Shown here in pieces: positions 1 to 9,080 of a stretch of 64,000 nt of DNA. The notes below the pieces were generated by a model. That model was not told the origin of the DNA and did no database searches. It was given only the letters and a program-made list of their open reading frames with translations. Origin of the DNA: Methylorubrum populi (GTDB lineage: Bacteria; Pseudomonadota; Alphaproteobacteria; Rhizobiales; Beijerinckiaceae). The stretch lies in the NCBI GenBank assembly GCA_036946625.1, contig JAQIIU010000002.1, positions 930,001-994,000 on the forward strand, in the 5' to 3' direction. Position 1 is the first letter of the stretch, and each line of letters opens with the position of its first letter. The position numbers and the translations under genes were made by a program.

Positions 1-160
1 GAAGAACCGAGCGCGCCGGCTTGTCCAGCACGGGCTAGCGATGATGCGTGGTGGGTACCGTCTGCTGCTACATTATCCCGTCAAGGGGACGGACGGTCCT
101 GAGCGGCCGCTCACACGGGTACGGTGATCGATTTGTGCTGGAAGTGCGATCTGGCAGGAA

Positions 161-1468
161 ATGGGCGACGACCCCATGCACGTCATGATGCGGCAGATCA
201 TGGCGCTGTTCGACGAGTACCAGTCGAAGGAGAACGGCAAGCACGTCATCCGGGCGTTGAAGGAGAATGCACGACAAGGCTTCTGGAACGGTTCCTTGCC
301 GCCTATCGGCTACCGCGTCGTCGAGGCCGAGCAGCGCGGCGCGAAGATGAAGAAAAAGCTGGAGATCGACCCGCTCCATGCCGACACCGTGCGGCTGATC
401 TTCCGGCTTGCGTTGGAGGGCGACGGCACGTCCGGCCCCATGGGCGTCAAGAACATCGTCAGCTACCTCAACAGGAGCCGCATGTTCACCCGCAGCGGCG
501 GGCGTTGGGGCATCGGCCAGCTTCACCGCATCCTGACACGCCGCACCTATATCGGCGAACATCGGTTCAATCGCCGCTCCAAGAAGGGTGAGGTGAAGCC
601 CGAGGAAGAAATCGTTACCGTTCCCGTGCCGCCGCTTATCGACCTCGAAACCTTCGAGGCGGTGCAGGCGCGGTTGCAGGTCAACAATCCGAAGGTAACG
701 CCGCCGCGCGTCGTCAGCGGCCCGAATCTGCTGACCGGCATTTGCCATTGCGGCAATTGCGGAGGCGCGATGACACTGCGCACCGGCAAGAACGGCCGCT
801 ATCGCTACTATGCCTGCTCGATCCGGGCGCGGCAGGGCGAGACAGGCTGCAAGGGCCGGGCAATCCCTATGGACAAGCTCGACCGCATCGTGGTCAGCCA
901 CATCGAGGAAAGGCTGCTCGACCCCGAGCGGATCGAAGATGTGCTCGCCTCGCTTCTGGATCGCCGGCAGGAAAGCGTCGAGCGGCGCAGCCAGCACATC
1001 GCCGAATTGAACCAGCGTGCGGCCGAGGCAGACATGCGCCTCAAACGGCTCTACGACGCTATCGAAGCCGGTTCGCTAGACCCGGCCGAGTCTGCCCTTG
1101 GCGAACGCATCGCGGGCCTTACCGCGCTACGGGATCAGGCGAGGGCCGACGCCGAGAGGACCGAGGCCATGCTGAAAAGCTCGGCCCATCAGGGTCTCAC
1201 AGGCGCGGCGGTGCGGGAAATGGCAAGCGAAGCCCGCACCCGGCTCCGGCTCGGAACGGGCGACTATCGGCGGGAACACGTCCGGGCTTTCGCCCAACAC
1301 GTCGAGGTCGCGGACGACGCGATCTACATCAAAGGCAGCAAAAACACCCTGCTGAGGACGCTGGTAGCCACGAAAGGAGGGAAATCGGTGGGAATCGGCG
1401 TTCCCGGTTTTATACCGAAGTGGCGGAGAGGGGGGGATTCCGCCGTACGATCCAGAAATTTGTTCTGA
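161..1468 (+). pseudogene. 5'-truncated large serine recombinase
   Basis: About 435 residues match the C-terminal three quarters of the intact recombinase at 43919-45589, at roughly three-quarters identity by eye. They include the Recombinase domain, the zinc ribbon (CxxC near residue 200, then YYACS and GETGC) and the C-terminal coiled coil. The N-terminal resolvase domain with the catalytic serine is missing. Similarity to the intact paralogue starts only around position 145-150, just before the MGDDPMHVM segment, and the bases further left are unrelated. The remaining product cannot cleave DNA. The 3' end runs into a tRNA-like sequence at 1421-1440, as in the intact copy. It is best read as the relic of a second, related integrative element. 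Confidence 0.85.
1421..1440 (+). repeat. tRNA-Ser-like 3' end (antisense) in recombinase tail
   Basis: TGGCGGAGAGGGGGGGATTC is the reverse complement of a typical tRNA-Ser acceptor and T-arm end, running CCA to T-loop. It sits inside the last codons of the truncated recombinase. The corresponding place in the intact recombinase (45539-45562) has a similar sequence in the same orientation. Integrative elements often carry such tRNA ends as attachment cores. No complete tRNA follows, so it is not a tRNA gene. Confidence 0.45.
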
Positions 1469-1677
1469 GGCAATGACTTAGCTGATCCGCCCTGACGGCG
1501 TGTGTACCACCACAATGGCCATCGGAATGCGTCTCGGCAAGCGCTGAAGGCCCGCTCGGCGCAAGGGCCTGGGGATGATCTCGCGCGTCCCCTTGAGCGT
1601 CGGAGGATTGGGCGTTGGATCCATCGGTTCGACGCCCCGGGAACTGCTCTCGCGAGGGCGAAACGGCTTGGCTTGGA

Positions 1678-2640
1678 TCAGGACGGCATCGTGATCGGGG
1701 TGAGGTTCGGGTCGGGCTGAACACCACGGACGGCGAGCACCCAATCGTCGAACTGCTCCTGCCCGTACTTGTTCTTCGCGAGGTTGCAGGCGAGGTGCGT
1801 GATCTGGACGTTGGCGGCGTCGTAGGAGCCGTTGGCGCTGTCGATGCGGTCGGCGGACGCCTTGAGCATCAGGTTGCTGGTGGAGGCGACCAGGGGGCCT
1901 CTGCACAGGGCGCACTTGCCTCGTTGCACGTCCAGCCAAAGCCGCAGGATCAGGGCGTTCATCTCCGCGAACGGAGGGGCGAACCGTTGCGGGTTGATCC
2001 GTACGTTCTGCTCGCCTCCCCTGCTGACCCGCTCGCAGATCAGTTGGGTCATCCGTGATGCCTCCTGCCGGATCGTCTTGTCGATCGCGGGGCTCGTGCT
2101 CTCCCTGAGGCCGATGTATGCGGCGACACCCTCCCGCAGCGTGAGCGTCAGCGGTTTGATCTCAAGCGCCATGATGGCCGCCCGTTCGCCGGGGTGGGCC
2201 TCGATGACGTTGCCGCGGTTACCGATCTCGGAGAAGGACCGGTACGACTTCGGCATCACCCTCCGCGCCTCGGGATAGGGCGGCCCCACGATGTCCGCGG
2301 CGCGGATCGCGGCCATGGCGTGGGGCCACCGGTCCCCATGATGCTCGATTGAGTTGTTCCAGCTCTCGACCGGGACGATCTTCTTCGTCTCCAGGATCTG
2401 GTTCGGCTCGATGACCACGGCCGAGAGCAGGCAGCTCCGGTGATCGGGATTTTCCGTGGAGGCCGGGCTCCTGGTGCCGACGTAGACGAGCACGTCGCGC
2501 CCGGGCACGAACTCTCTTCGAAGCCATGCCCCGACCGACGGCTTGGTGAAGGAGACGCACGGCCAGTAGTCGTTGATCGGCCCCCACTCCGACTTCAGGA
2601 ACACGCGCCCGGACGGCTGCATCATGTCGGAGATCAGCAT
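1678..2640 (-). CDS. HNH endonuclease family protein
   Basis: A 320-residue protein. The C-terminal part holds an HNH-type arrangement: CxxC (CALC) at about residue 243, ADRID near 263, then NVQ..H.ACN..K near 277-290. These would supply the zinc-binding cysteines and the metal-binding HNH core. The N-terminal 240 residues are not recognised. The gene is last in a minus-strand run with the genes at 2734-5137, in the same frame as the upstream neighbour and about 90 bp after its stop. That fits an original fusion or operon and a defence or mobile-element role, which is inference. The first ATG is used; the frame is open a little further upstream. Confidence 0.6.
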   Translation of the reverse strand: MLISDMMQPSGRVFLKSEWGPINDYWPCVSFTKPSVGAWLRREFVPGRDVLVYVGTRSPASTENPDHRSCLLSAVVIEPNQILETKKIVPVESWNNSIEHHGDRWPHAMAAIRAADIVGPPYPEARRVMPKSYRSFSEIGNRGNVIEAHPGERAAIMALEIKPLTLTLREGVAAYIGLRESTSPAIDKTIRQEASRMTQLICERVSRGGEQNVRINPQRFAPPFAEMNALILRLWLDVQRGKCALCRGPLVASTSNLMLKASADRIDSANGSYDAANVQITHLACNLAKNKYGQEQFDDWVLAVRGVQPDPNLTPITMPS

Positions 2641-2733
2641 GCCTGCCTCGTGGCGAGCCTTCCAAGCGATCCTGATACATGAAGGCCGCGCCCTGCGCGG
2701 CTGATCCGTCCGCCCCTGCGGCCCCGCATCACG

Positions 2734-3264
2734 TCACCCCGCGGCCGAATTCCCTTCCAGCCTCCAATCGAACGCTTCCGAGAACAGCAACTCGGCATAG
2801 TCGCCGACCGGGGCATTGCCCGTCCGGATCACCCCGCGACGACGCAGCTCGGCCATCACCTCGCCGTAGGTCGTCAGCAGCTCCTTCACGGTCGCTTTGG
2901 CCATTGGACCGTTCATCGGCGCCGCATCGACGCCGACCTGGGGCATCCCGCCTATGCCATCGTCTCGCCGGCATGGGGGCTTGCCCGTGGTTTCGGTGCT
3001 GGCCTGATGGTCCGAGTTCGCCTTTGACCCGAGCAACGACGCATAGGCTCTCAAGGCGGAGCCGCAATTGCTGGCGCTCTTGTCCGCGGCTCCTGCAGCG
3101 CGCAGTCGCAGGATGAGGCTCCGTATTCCATCCGGCCCCAGCTCGCAGCTGTCCAGGTCCACCGCAAGCTTGCCCTCGACCTGCCGACAGTATGCGACGT
3201 AGCTGTCGATTGATCGGGCGCCGAGGCGCCCGATCAGGAAGCGTCTGAACTCGGCCTCGCGCAT
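2734..3264 (-). CDS. Hypothetical protein, possibly C-truncated
   Basis: A 176-residue protein in two parts. The N-terminus (residues 1-80, MREAEFRRFL...) resembles the small helical domain found at the front of many restriction- and HNH-associated proteins. After a low-complexity linker comes a C-terminal segment from about residue 124 (VKELLTTYGEVMAELRRRG...PVGDYAELLF). It resembles the opening of a DUF6998-like domain that normally continues for another 80 or more residues but here stops at GNSAAG. The reading frame stays open after the stop and runs into the HNH gene, so a nonsense mutation in a longer ancestral gene is possible. Function unknown. Confidence 0.45.
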   Translation of the reverse strand: MREAEFRRFLIGRLGARSIDSYVAYCRQVEGKLAVDLDSCELGPDGIRSLILRLRAAGAADKSASNCGSALRAYASLLGSKANSDHQASTETTGKPPCRRDDGIGGMPQVGVDAAPMNGPMAKATVKELLTTYGEVMAELRRRGVIRTGNAPVGDYAELLFSEAFDWRLEGNSAAG

Positions 3265-3656
3265 GATCGGCTACTCGGACGCCGCGGTTGGGCATCGTAG
3301 GTGCGGTTCACGTAGGCCTTCCCGACCGCCCCGAAGGCCAGCGAATGCGCGCCGATCTCGTGGCGCTCCGCCTCGTCGAGTTCCCAGGTCGTCTGTAGGA
3401 ATTGGAAGGCCGGATCCCATTCTCGGGGATGGCGGTCGCGCGGGAAATCCTTCCTCATCGTCAGCGCCTTGCGACCGCCCTCCGGGTTCAGCGTCGCCAG
3501 GGCGAGCAGGATGTTGGACTTCCCGCTCTCGTTTCGGCCGACCAGCGCGGTGACGCTTCGGTCCTGGCCCCGATCGGTTTTCGAGAAGGCGAGGTTGACC
3601 TCGCCGCTGTCCCGGATGGAGCGGAACTGCCGGACACGGAACGAAAGCAACTTCAA
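3234..3656 (-). pseudogene. OLD/RecF-like AAA ATPase, N-terminal fragment
   Basis: The product starts LKLLSFRVRQFRSIRDSG and has a clear Walker A (GRNESGKSN, about residues 33-41) typical of OLD/RecF-like ATPases, which usually exceed 400 residues. This frame closes after about 140 residues and lacks the signature, Walker B and any TOPRIM domain. The last ~20 residues are compositionally odd. A TTG start at 3656 overlaps the integrase stop as TTGA, the usual geometry of translational coupling. The 3' end overlaps the next gene by about 30 bp. It is interpreted as a truncated ATPase. Confidence 0.55.
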
Positions 3657-5137
3657 GGCGCTGTTCCCGCGACAAGGTTGAGGCCAGGGCGTAGAAGCTG
3701 CGCCGTGCCGCTTTTGTTCCCGCGGAGACTGCGGAGATTCGATGAGGCTTCCTTCGATCGGTCGGGCCGAGGCCGGCTGGCACGACATGTCCGCCCACGT
3801 CGTGCACGTGGTTCGCGGCGCTTCTTGTCGATTTCCGGCTTGAGGGCGGTGGGCAAGAAACCTCCGTACTCCTCGCCTTCCGTCCGCGGGGCATGGCCCT
3901 GGATGGCATCTAGCTTGGCGGAGTCGAGGCCGGCACCTCGTCCGACGGTTTTGAAGCGATGCCTCCAACCATGGTTCGGCTGAACGTTCGTGTCGGTCAC
4001 GCCGATGGCCCGCACCCATTCGGCAAGCTTTCCGCCGACCTTGACGTAAGGCGGGTTAGCGGCCGAGCCACGCCGCCGCGGGTCTATCTTGTAAAACAGC
4101 GGACCGGCGCCCTTAGAACGTACGAAGTCGAGGAAGCCCTGCTCGATTAGGTGACCGTGCAGGGGCACTTCCCGCTCCTCGGAAGTCTTCTGCGTGCCCG
4201 CATCAGGGGTGACCTTCATGACCCAGATGCCTTCGCTCAGGCAAACGTCCTGCTTGCGGAGCTGCGTGATCTCGTTCACCCGCGCCCCGGAATACGCGCA
4301 CAGCCAGGGTACCCAACGCCGGGCATCCTTGAGCCCTTGCGAGGAGAGATCGTTCTGTGGTGCCAGCGACGCCGGCAGGATCGCGTTGGCCTCTTCTAAT
4401 GAGAACCCGAGCCTGCGGACCTTCTTCTTCCTCTTGCCGACCCTGACGGTGACGCCGGCGGCAGGATTGGCGCCGATCCTGGCTAGGTCGGACGCGAACC
4501 CAAGTAGCGCCTTCGGGGCGGCCAGGTAAACGTCACGGACCGTCAGCGGGCTCACCCCCGACCCCTCGGCCAGCATCCTGTCGCGCCACCTGATCACGTC
4601 GGCCTGCGTGATGCGGCGGAGGTCGTCGACGCCGACGAAGGCGACGAACTTTTTGAGGATCGGCTCCCAGCGCTTCACGGTCGCGGGCTTGAGCTCGCTC
4701 TGGAGCTGGTACTCCCTCCATACCGGCGCGAGCCTGACCGGCCCCGCGGCCGACGTCGGCGGCGGGAAACGGCTGGCGTTGGCGTCCGGCGAGTAGTCAC
4801 CTTGGGCGTTCCTCAGGAGGCTCTCGTGCGCCTGCTGGGCCGCCAGGGCCGCGGCGAAGGTGACCCGGCGGCGCTCCGCCTCCGAGACGACCATCCCATT
4901 CTTGGCGAGGAGTTCGTCGACGGCCTTGCCGTGACGCGCCCTGATGAGGGCCTCAGCCTCCGACCAGCCCGTCGCGAGCCGCAGCGCCGAGGGCTTGCGT
5001 CCCAGCCGCTGCTGGATGTCCCGCAGGCGGCGGTCGGCCTCGGCGAGGCGGCGCCAAGTGTCCGGCGGGCCCGGATCGTCCGAATGCTTCGCGACCTTGG
5101 CGCGGTAGATCTCGCCTGCCAGGGCCTGGACCTGCAC
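3653..5137 (-). CDS. Tyrosine site-specific integrase, N-terminally truncated
   Basis: A tyrosine recombinase with a SAM-like core-binding domain (about residues 125-225) and a catalytic domain. Visible catalytic residues are Arg in SGARVNEI, the HxxR box in NHGWRHRF, His in IQGHAPR and the nucleophile Tyr in EEYGGF. Related integrases start with a DUF6538-type arm-binding domain of about 60-100 residues. Here the frame upstream of the GTG at 5137 meets a TAG near 5185, exactly where the 19-bp repeat (5184-5202) begins. The N-terminal domain therefore appears to have been cut off by the event that created the repeat. The C-terminal tail after ALKPEIDK is basic and atypical. Probably non-functional. 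Confidence 0.75.
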   Translation of the reverse strand: MQVQALAGEIYRAKVAKHSDDPGPPDTWRRLAEADRRLRDIQQRLGRKPSALRLATGWSEAEALIRARHGKAVDELLAKNGMVVSEAERRRVTFAAALAAQQAHESLLRNAQGDYSPDANASRFPPPTSAAGPVRLAPVWREYQLQSELKPATVKRWEPILKKFVAFVGVDDLRRITQADVIRWRDRMLAEGSGVSPLTVRDVYLAAPKALLGFASDLARIGANPAAGVTVRVGKRKKKVRRLGFSLEEANAILPASLAPQNDLSSQGLKDARRWVPWLCAYSGARVNEITQLRKQDVCLSEGIWVMKVTPDAGTQKTSEEREVPLHGHLIEQGFLDFVRSKGAGPLFYKIDPRRRGSAANPPYVKVGGKLAEWVRAIGVTDTNVQPNHGWRHRFKTVGRGAGLDSAKLDAIQGHAPRTEGEEYGGFLPTALKPEIDKKRREPRARRGRTCRASRPRPDRSKEASSNLRSLRGNKSGTAQLLRPGLNLVAGTAP

Positions 5138-5183
5138 CTCCGTCAGGGACTGCTGGGCCGCGCCAGACCCGGATGAGCACTAT

Positions 5184-5202
5184 GTCTACGCTATAGCCCT
5201 CT
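5184..5202. repeat. Left copy of 19-bp inverted repeat bounding the element
   Basis: GTCTACGCTATAGCCCTCT here is the exact reverse complement of 45573-45591. Going outward from the repeat, a further ~26 bp are also similar between the two ends (about 19 of 26 matches). Going inward the similarity is weaker and gapped. The HTH gene at 5191-5577 ends inside this copy and the truncated integrase begins just outside it. It is a candidate element end or recombination site. Confidence 0.7.
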
Positions 5203-5577
5203 AAATCCCTCTTCGTGACCATCTAACAGGCCGTCCAAGGTGGTGACGGCCTCGGCAAGTCGTGCCTTCGCCTCGGACACGTCGATCACTCGGAGAAGGT
5301 CGTCGCGGTCCGCGTGGCGGAGGACAAGCCGCAGCACCTGATCGGAATGGCGCATCAACGTGATGAGGCACTCGCCGCTGGGGCCGTTGCGCGCCTGGAA
5401 CCAATTCTTGACGGTGCGCTCGTTGCAACCTGTGATTCGAGCGACCTCTTTCACCTTATGCGGGCGGTCGCCAAATTCGACGGCGAGCGCGGCAGCGATC
5501 TCGCGCGCGAACATCGCGGCATCAAACGTTGAATGTGACACCCTGTCATGGTGGGGCTGAAAAGTTCGCGCCTTCAT
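5191..5577 (-). CDS. Helix-turn-helix DNA-binding protein at element end
   Basis: About 128 residues from ATG 5577; an internal ATG at 5514 (MFAREIAAAL) is an alternative start. A helix-turn-helix lies around VKEVARITGCNERTVKNWFQARNG, where the recognition helix would be RTVKNWFQ. The rest is helical. It lies divergent from the recombinase-parB operon at 5645 and probably regulates it, or acts as an excision or directionality factor; this is inference from position. Its stop codon falls within the left 19-bp repeat, so its last codons (EGFRGL) are made from element-end sequence. Confidence 0.6.
   Translation of the reverse strand: MKARTFQPHHDRVSHSTFDAAMFAREIAAALAVEFGDRPHKVKEVARITGCNERTVKNWFQARNGPSGECLITLMRHSDQVLRLVLRHADRDDLLRVIDVSEAKARLAEAVTTLDGLLDGHEEGFRGL
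5536..5548. promoter_or_regulatory. Small palindrome between divergent genes
   Basis: TGACA-CCC-TGTCA is a perfect 5+3+5 inverted repeat just inside the 5' end of the HTH gene and about 100 bp before the recombinase start. A short palindrome between or at divergent promoters would suit an operator for the HTH protein. It is short enough to occur by chance. Confidence 0.25.
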
Positions 5578-5644
5578 GGACCAAGACATCCCCTCTTGCA
5601 CGGGATACGGCTGACCCAATTGAACACAGCAGAGCTACATTCTC

Positions 5645-7216
5645 GTGGCAGCAGCGGAGCGGTCTGAAGGTTTTGATAGTGCGCCGCCGGCCAGGACACG
5701 GGCCGCGCGCTACGTCCGCATGTCCACCGATCATCAACGATACTCGACCGAGAACCAGGCGGACGCGATCAGCGAATATGCAGCGCGGCGTGGCTTCGAC
5801 ATCGTGCGGACCTATGCCGACGAGGGGCGCAGCGGCCTCAACATCGCTGGCCGCGAATCCCTGAAGTCGCTTATCGACGATGTTCGCAACGGCCGCACCG
5901 ACTTTACGGCGATCCTCGTCTACGACATCAGTCGCTGGGGTCGTTTTCAGGATGCCGACGAGAGCGGCTATTACGAGTTCGTGTGCCGCGAGGCGGGCAT
6001 CACCGTCCACTACTGCGCCGAGCCGTTCGAGAATGACGGAAGTCCCAGCTCGACGATCATGAAGAGCGTGCGCCGCGTCATGGCCGGGGAGTTCAGCCGC
6101 GACCTCTCCACGAAGGTTTTCGCCGGCCAATGCCGCCTCGTCACGCTGGGCTATCGTCAAGGCGGACCTGCCGGATATGGATTGCGTCGGCAACTCGTCG
6201 ACGAGAAGGGGCAGCCGAAGACGAAGCTTCGAGCCGGCGAGCAGAAGAGCCTCCAGACCGATCGCGTCGTACTCGTGCCGGGGCCGGCGGAAGAAGTAGA
6301 GACGGTCCGCCGAATCTACCGCCTGTTCGTCGAGGAGCGTCGTTCCGAGCGCGAGATCGCTGTGATCCTCAACGAAGAGGGGAAGCGAACGGATCTCGGT
6401 AGACCGTGGACGCGGAGTGCCGTTCACCAGATTCTGAGCAACGAAAAATATGTCGGCAACAACGTCTACAATCGCGTCTCCTTCAAGTTGAAGAAGAAGC
6501 GGGTAGTGAACCCGCCGGACATGTGGATCAGGGGGGATGGGGCGTTCGAAGCCATCGTCGATCCATCATGGTTTCAGGCGGCCGCGCTGATTTTAGAGGA
6601 GCGCGCACGGCGCTTCTCGGACGGCGACATGCTGCGGATGCTATCCGATCTGCTGGCGTCGCGCGGCCTGCTATCAGGTCTCGTAATCGACGAGATTGAT
6701 GAGATGCCCTCAGCCGCCAGCTATCGCCATCGCTTCGGCAGCCTGCTGCGTGCGTACCAGCTCGTCGGCTACGCCCCTGACCGCGACTATCGCTACATCG
6801 AGACCAATCGCCATCTCCGCCTGCTGCATCCAGAGATCGTCAGCGAGGTCACGCAAGGCATCGAGGCCACGGGCGGCGCGGTAGGGATCGATCCGGCGAC
6901 TGATTTGCTGACCGTGCATGGCGAGTTGACGGTGTCGATTGTGGTCGTCCGCTGCCACGCGACACCGGCCGGCACGCTTCGGTGGAAGCTGCGCCTCGAC
7001 ACGGGTCTGCGGCCGGACCTTACGATCGTCGCGCGGCTGGACGCCGATAACAGGCGTCCAAAGGACTTCTACATCCTGCCCTGGATCGATGTCGGCTCGC
7101 GCGAAACCCTGAAGATGGCCGAATTAAACGGCCTGCACCTCGATGCTTACCGGGCCGACGATCTCGCCCCGCTTTACCACCTGCTGCGCCGCAGCCCAAT
7201 GCCGAGGGCCGCATGA
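5645..7216 (+). CDS. Large serine recombinase (first gene of recombinase-ParB-ParB operon)
   Basis: A 523-residue protein. The N-terminal resolvase domain (about 20-170) contains the nucleophile serine in YVRMSTDHQ and the helix E region GEFSRDLS. The Recombinase domain (about 180-310) includes VRRIYRLFVEERRSEREIAVILN and IRG.FEAIVD-like segments. Unlike the recombinases at 161 and 43919 it lacks a CxxC zinc ribbon. The C-terminal ~200 residues (from about 320) are a distinct region of unknown role. GTG 5645 is chosen because the catalytic strand starts only about 20 residues in. Its stop overlaps the next start (ATGA), so the three genes are translationally coupled. Confidence 0.85.
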   Translation: MAAAERSEGFDSAPPARTRAARYVRMSTDHQRYSTENQADAISEYAARRGFDIVRTYADEGRSGLNIAGRESLKSLIDDVRNGRTDFTAILVYDISRWGRFQDADESGYYEFVCREAGITVHYCAEPFENDGSPSSTIMKSVRRVMAGEFSRDLSTKVFAGQCRLVTLGYRQGGPAGYGLRRQLVDEKGQPKTKLRAGEQKSLQTDRVVLVPGPAEEVETVRRIYRLFVEERRSEREIAVILNEEGKRTDLGRPWTRSAVHQILSNEKYVGNNVYNRVSFKLKKKRVVNPPDMWIRGDGAFEAIVDPSWFQAAALILEERARRFSDGDMLRMLSDLLASRGLLSGLVIDEIDEMPSAASYRHRFGSLLRAYQLVGYAPDRDYRYIETNRHLRLLHPEIVSEVTQGIEATGGAVGIDPATDLLTVHGELTVSIVVVRCHATPAGTLRWKLRLDTGLRPDLTIVARLDADNRRPKDFYILPWIDVGSRETLKMAELNGLHLDAYRADDLAPLYHLLRRSPMPRAA

Positions 7217-8091
7217 CCGAAGTCGCAACCGACATCGTTTCGATCCCGCTGGCCACGATCGAGGTGCTCAATCCGCGCATCCGCAACCGTCGCATCTTCG
7301 AAGAACTTGTCGAGAGCATCCGTGCAGTCGGGCTGAAGAAGCCGATCACCGTTACGCGCAAGTCGAACGGGGATGGCTACGAACTGGTCTGTGGCCAGGG
7401 TCGCATGGAGGCTTTCATCGCCCTCGGACAGATGGAGATTCCGGCGGTTGTCATCGAGGCGTCGCGCGAAGACTGCTATGTCATGAGCCTGATCGAGAAC
7501 CTCGCTCGTCGCAACCACACGCCCCTCGAACTGATCCGGGAGGTCGGGGCGATGCGTGAACGTGGCTACGATTATGCGCAGATCGCCGCGAAGATCGGGG
7601 TCAGTCCCGAATATGCGTGGTCGATCTGCTTCCTGCTCGAACGTGGCGAGGAACGGCTACTCGACGCAGTCGAGCGTGGCGTCGTACCGCACACCATTGC
7701 CGTGGAGATCGCCCGGGCAAACGACGCCGAGGTGCAACGTGCGTTGACGGAAGCTTATGAAACGAAGGCACTGCCGGGCGACCAGGTACTCGCGATCCGC
7801 CGGATCGTCGAAGAACGTAATCAGATCGGCAAGGGCGTGAAATCAATCGGCCGGCCTCAGAAGTCCACGAAGACCACGGCTGCCGCCCTCGTGCGCAGCT
7901 ATCGGCGAGAGATCGATCGGCAGAAGCTGATCGTGAAGAAGGCGGCGCTGGCGCAGGGACGCCTGATTTTTATCGTCAACGCGCTGCGCCGGCTTCTGGA
8001 AGAGGAGCATTTCGTGACCCTCCTGCGTGCGGAGTCGATCGGCACGCTTCCGCAGCCCCTCGCAGAACGGATCGGCATACAGGAGGCGTGA
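7213..8091 (+). CDS. ParB/RepB-like protein 1
   Basis: A 292-residue ParB-family protein. A ParB N-terminal domain (about residues 10-100) has the box CGQGRMEAFIALG and SLIENLARRNHTP, the usual nucleotide-binding/ENLxR motif of ParB. A central helix-turn-helix follows (DYAQIAAKIGVSPEYAWSIC), then a RepB-like helical C-terminus. In partition systems such proteins bind parS DNA. Here there is no ParA next to it; instead it is sandwiched between a serine recombinase and a second ParB-like gene, overlapping each end. The setting suggests a DNA-binding partner of the recombinase rather than classical partition, which is inference. Confidence 0.8.
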   Translation: MTEVATDIVSIPLATIEVLNPRIRNRRIFEELVESIRAVGLKKPITVTRKSNGDGYELVCGQGRMEAFIALGQMEIPAVVIEASREDCYVMSLIENLARRNHTPLELIREVGAMRERGYDYAQIAAKIGVSPEYAWSICFLLERGEERLLDAVERGVVPHTIAVEIARANDAEVQRALTEAYETKALPGDQVLAIRRIVEERNQIGKGVKSIGRPQKSTKTTAAALVRSYRREIDRQKLIVKKAALAQGRLIFIVNALRRLLEEEHFVTLLRAESIGTLPQPLAERIGIQEA

Positions 8092-8984
8092 TGGCCGAAC
8101 AGGTTCATATCGGGTTCGAGCGGCAGGTGCTCGTCATCCGGCTGGCCGACATCCTGCCCCTCCGCCGGCTGGCACCGAATGTCGCCCGTTCCAAACGCTA
8201 TGCACGCATAGCGACGTCGATCGCGGAAGTCGGTGTCATCGAACCGCTCCCGGTCTCAAAGGCGAACGCCGAGGGAAAGCATCTGCTGCTGGATGGCCAT
8301 CTTCGCTATCATGCCCTGTGCGAGCGCGGCGAGGAAAGCGTCCGCTGTGTCATCGAGGACGATGACGAGAGCTTCACCTACAACAAGCGGGTGAACCGCC
8401 TTGCGACGGTGCAGGAGCATTACATGATTGAGCGCGCGCTCGAACGCGGTGCTTCCGCCGAGAAGATCGCGCGCACACTCGGCATGGACGTGAAATCTCT
8501 GACCAAGCGGCGCACGATGCTCGACGGGATCGCTCCGGACGTGATCGACCTGCTCAAGGATCGAACCGTCAGCAAGGCGATCTTCGACGCGTTGCGAAAG
8601 ATGAAGCCCCTGCGCCAATACGAGGCCGCCGACCTCATGATTCAAGCCGGCAATCTCACCACCGGCTACGCAAAGGCTTTGCTCGCCGGCACCAAGCAAG
8701 GCGATCTCGTCGCGCCGGAGAAGCCGAAGCGGCTGAATGGGCTATCGCCCGAGCAGATGGCGCGGATGGAGCGCGAGCTTGAAGTGGTCAGCCGTGATTT
8801 CAAGGCGGTGGAGCGGACGTTCGGCGACGACGTGCTCCATCTTGTCCTTGCGTCGCGGTATGTCGGGCGTTTGATGGCGAACGATAGCGTGGTTGCGTAC
8901 CTTGAGAAGCGGCACTGTGACATGCTGGTCGAGCTTCGAAGCATCGTGGCCGCCACATCGCTGGAACAAGGTACGGCGGCTTAG
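8091..8984 (+). CDS. ParB/RepB-like protein 2 (RepB C-terminal domain)
   Basis: A 297-residue protein of the ParB superfamily. The N-terminal ParB-like fold (about 10-95) has LLDGHLRYHAL in place of the canonical G-E-R-R box, a HTH near ASAEKIARTLGMDVKSLTKR, and the RepB-type C-terminus (KALLAGTKQGDLV...MARMERELEVVSRDFK). The ATG at 8091 is preferred over the in-frame GTG at 8088 because AGGAGG at 8081-8086 is too close to the GTG. It overlaps the stop of the upstream gene by one base. It diverges from its neighbour, so this is not a simple duplication; the pair may form a heteromer. Confidence 0.8.
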   Translation: MAEQVHIGFERQVLVIRLADILPLRRLAPNVARSKRYARIATSIAEVGVIEPLPVSKANAEGKHLLLDGHLRYHALCERGEESVRCVIEDDDESFTYNKRVNRLATVQEHYMIERALERGASAEKIARTLGMDVKSLTKRRTMLDGIAPDVIDLLKDRTVSKAIFDALRKMKPLRQYEAADLMIQAGNLTTGYAKALLAGTKQGDLVAPEKPKRLNGLSPEQMARMERELEVVSRDFKAVERTFGDDVLHLVLASRYVGRLMANDSVVAYLEKRHCDMLVELRSIVAATSLEQGTAA

Positions 8985-9080
8985 GGCGGGCACGTGAAAT
9001 GGCGGCAATCGATGGCTTTTGCGTAGCCACGCGGGCAATACCGGGAAAGCGGCGGTAGGCTACGCCACTCTCCATAGCAA

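Noticed and set aside
68..997. 309-residue open frame on the minus strand
   Set aside because: Antisense to the truncated recombinase; a similar shadow exists opposite the intact copy (43316-45262). It results from GC-rich codon use.
1421..1440. tRNA gene
   Set aside because: Only the acceptor/T-arm end is tRNA-like; no anticodon or D arm follows at either 1421 or 45539.
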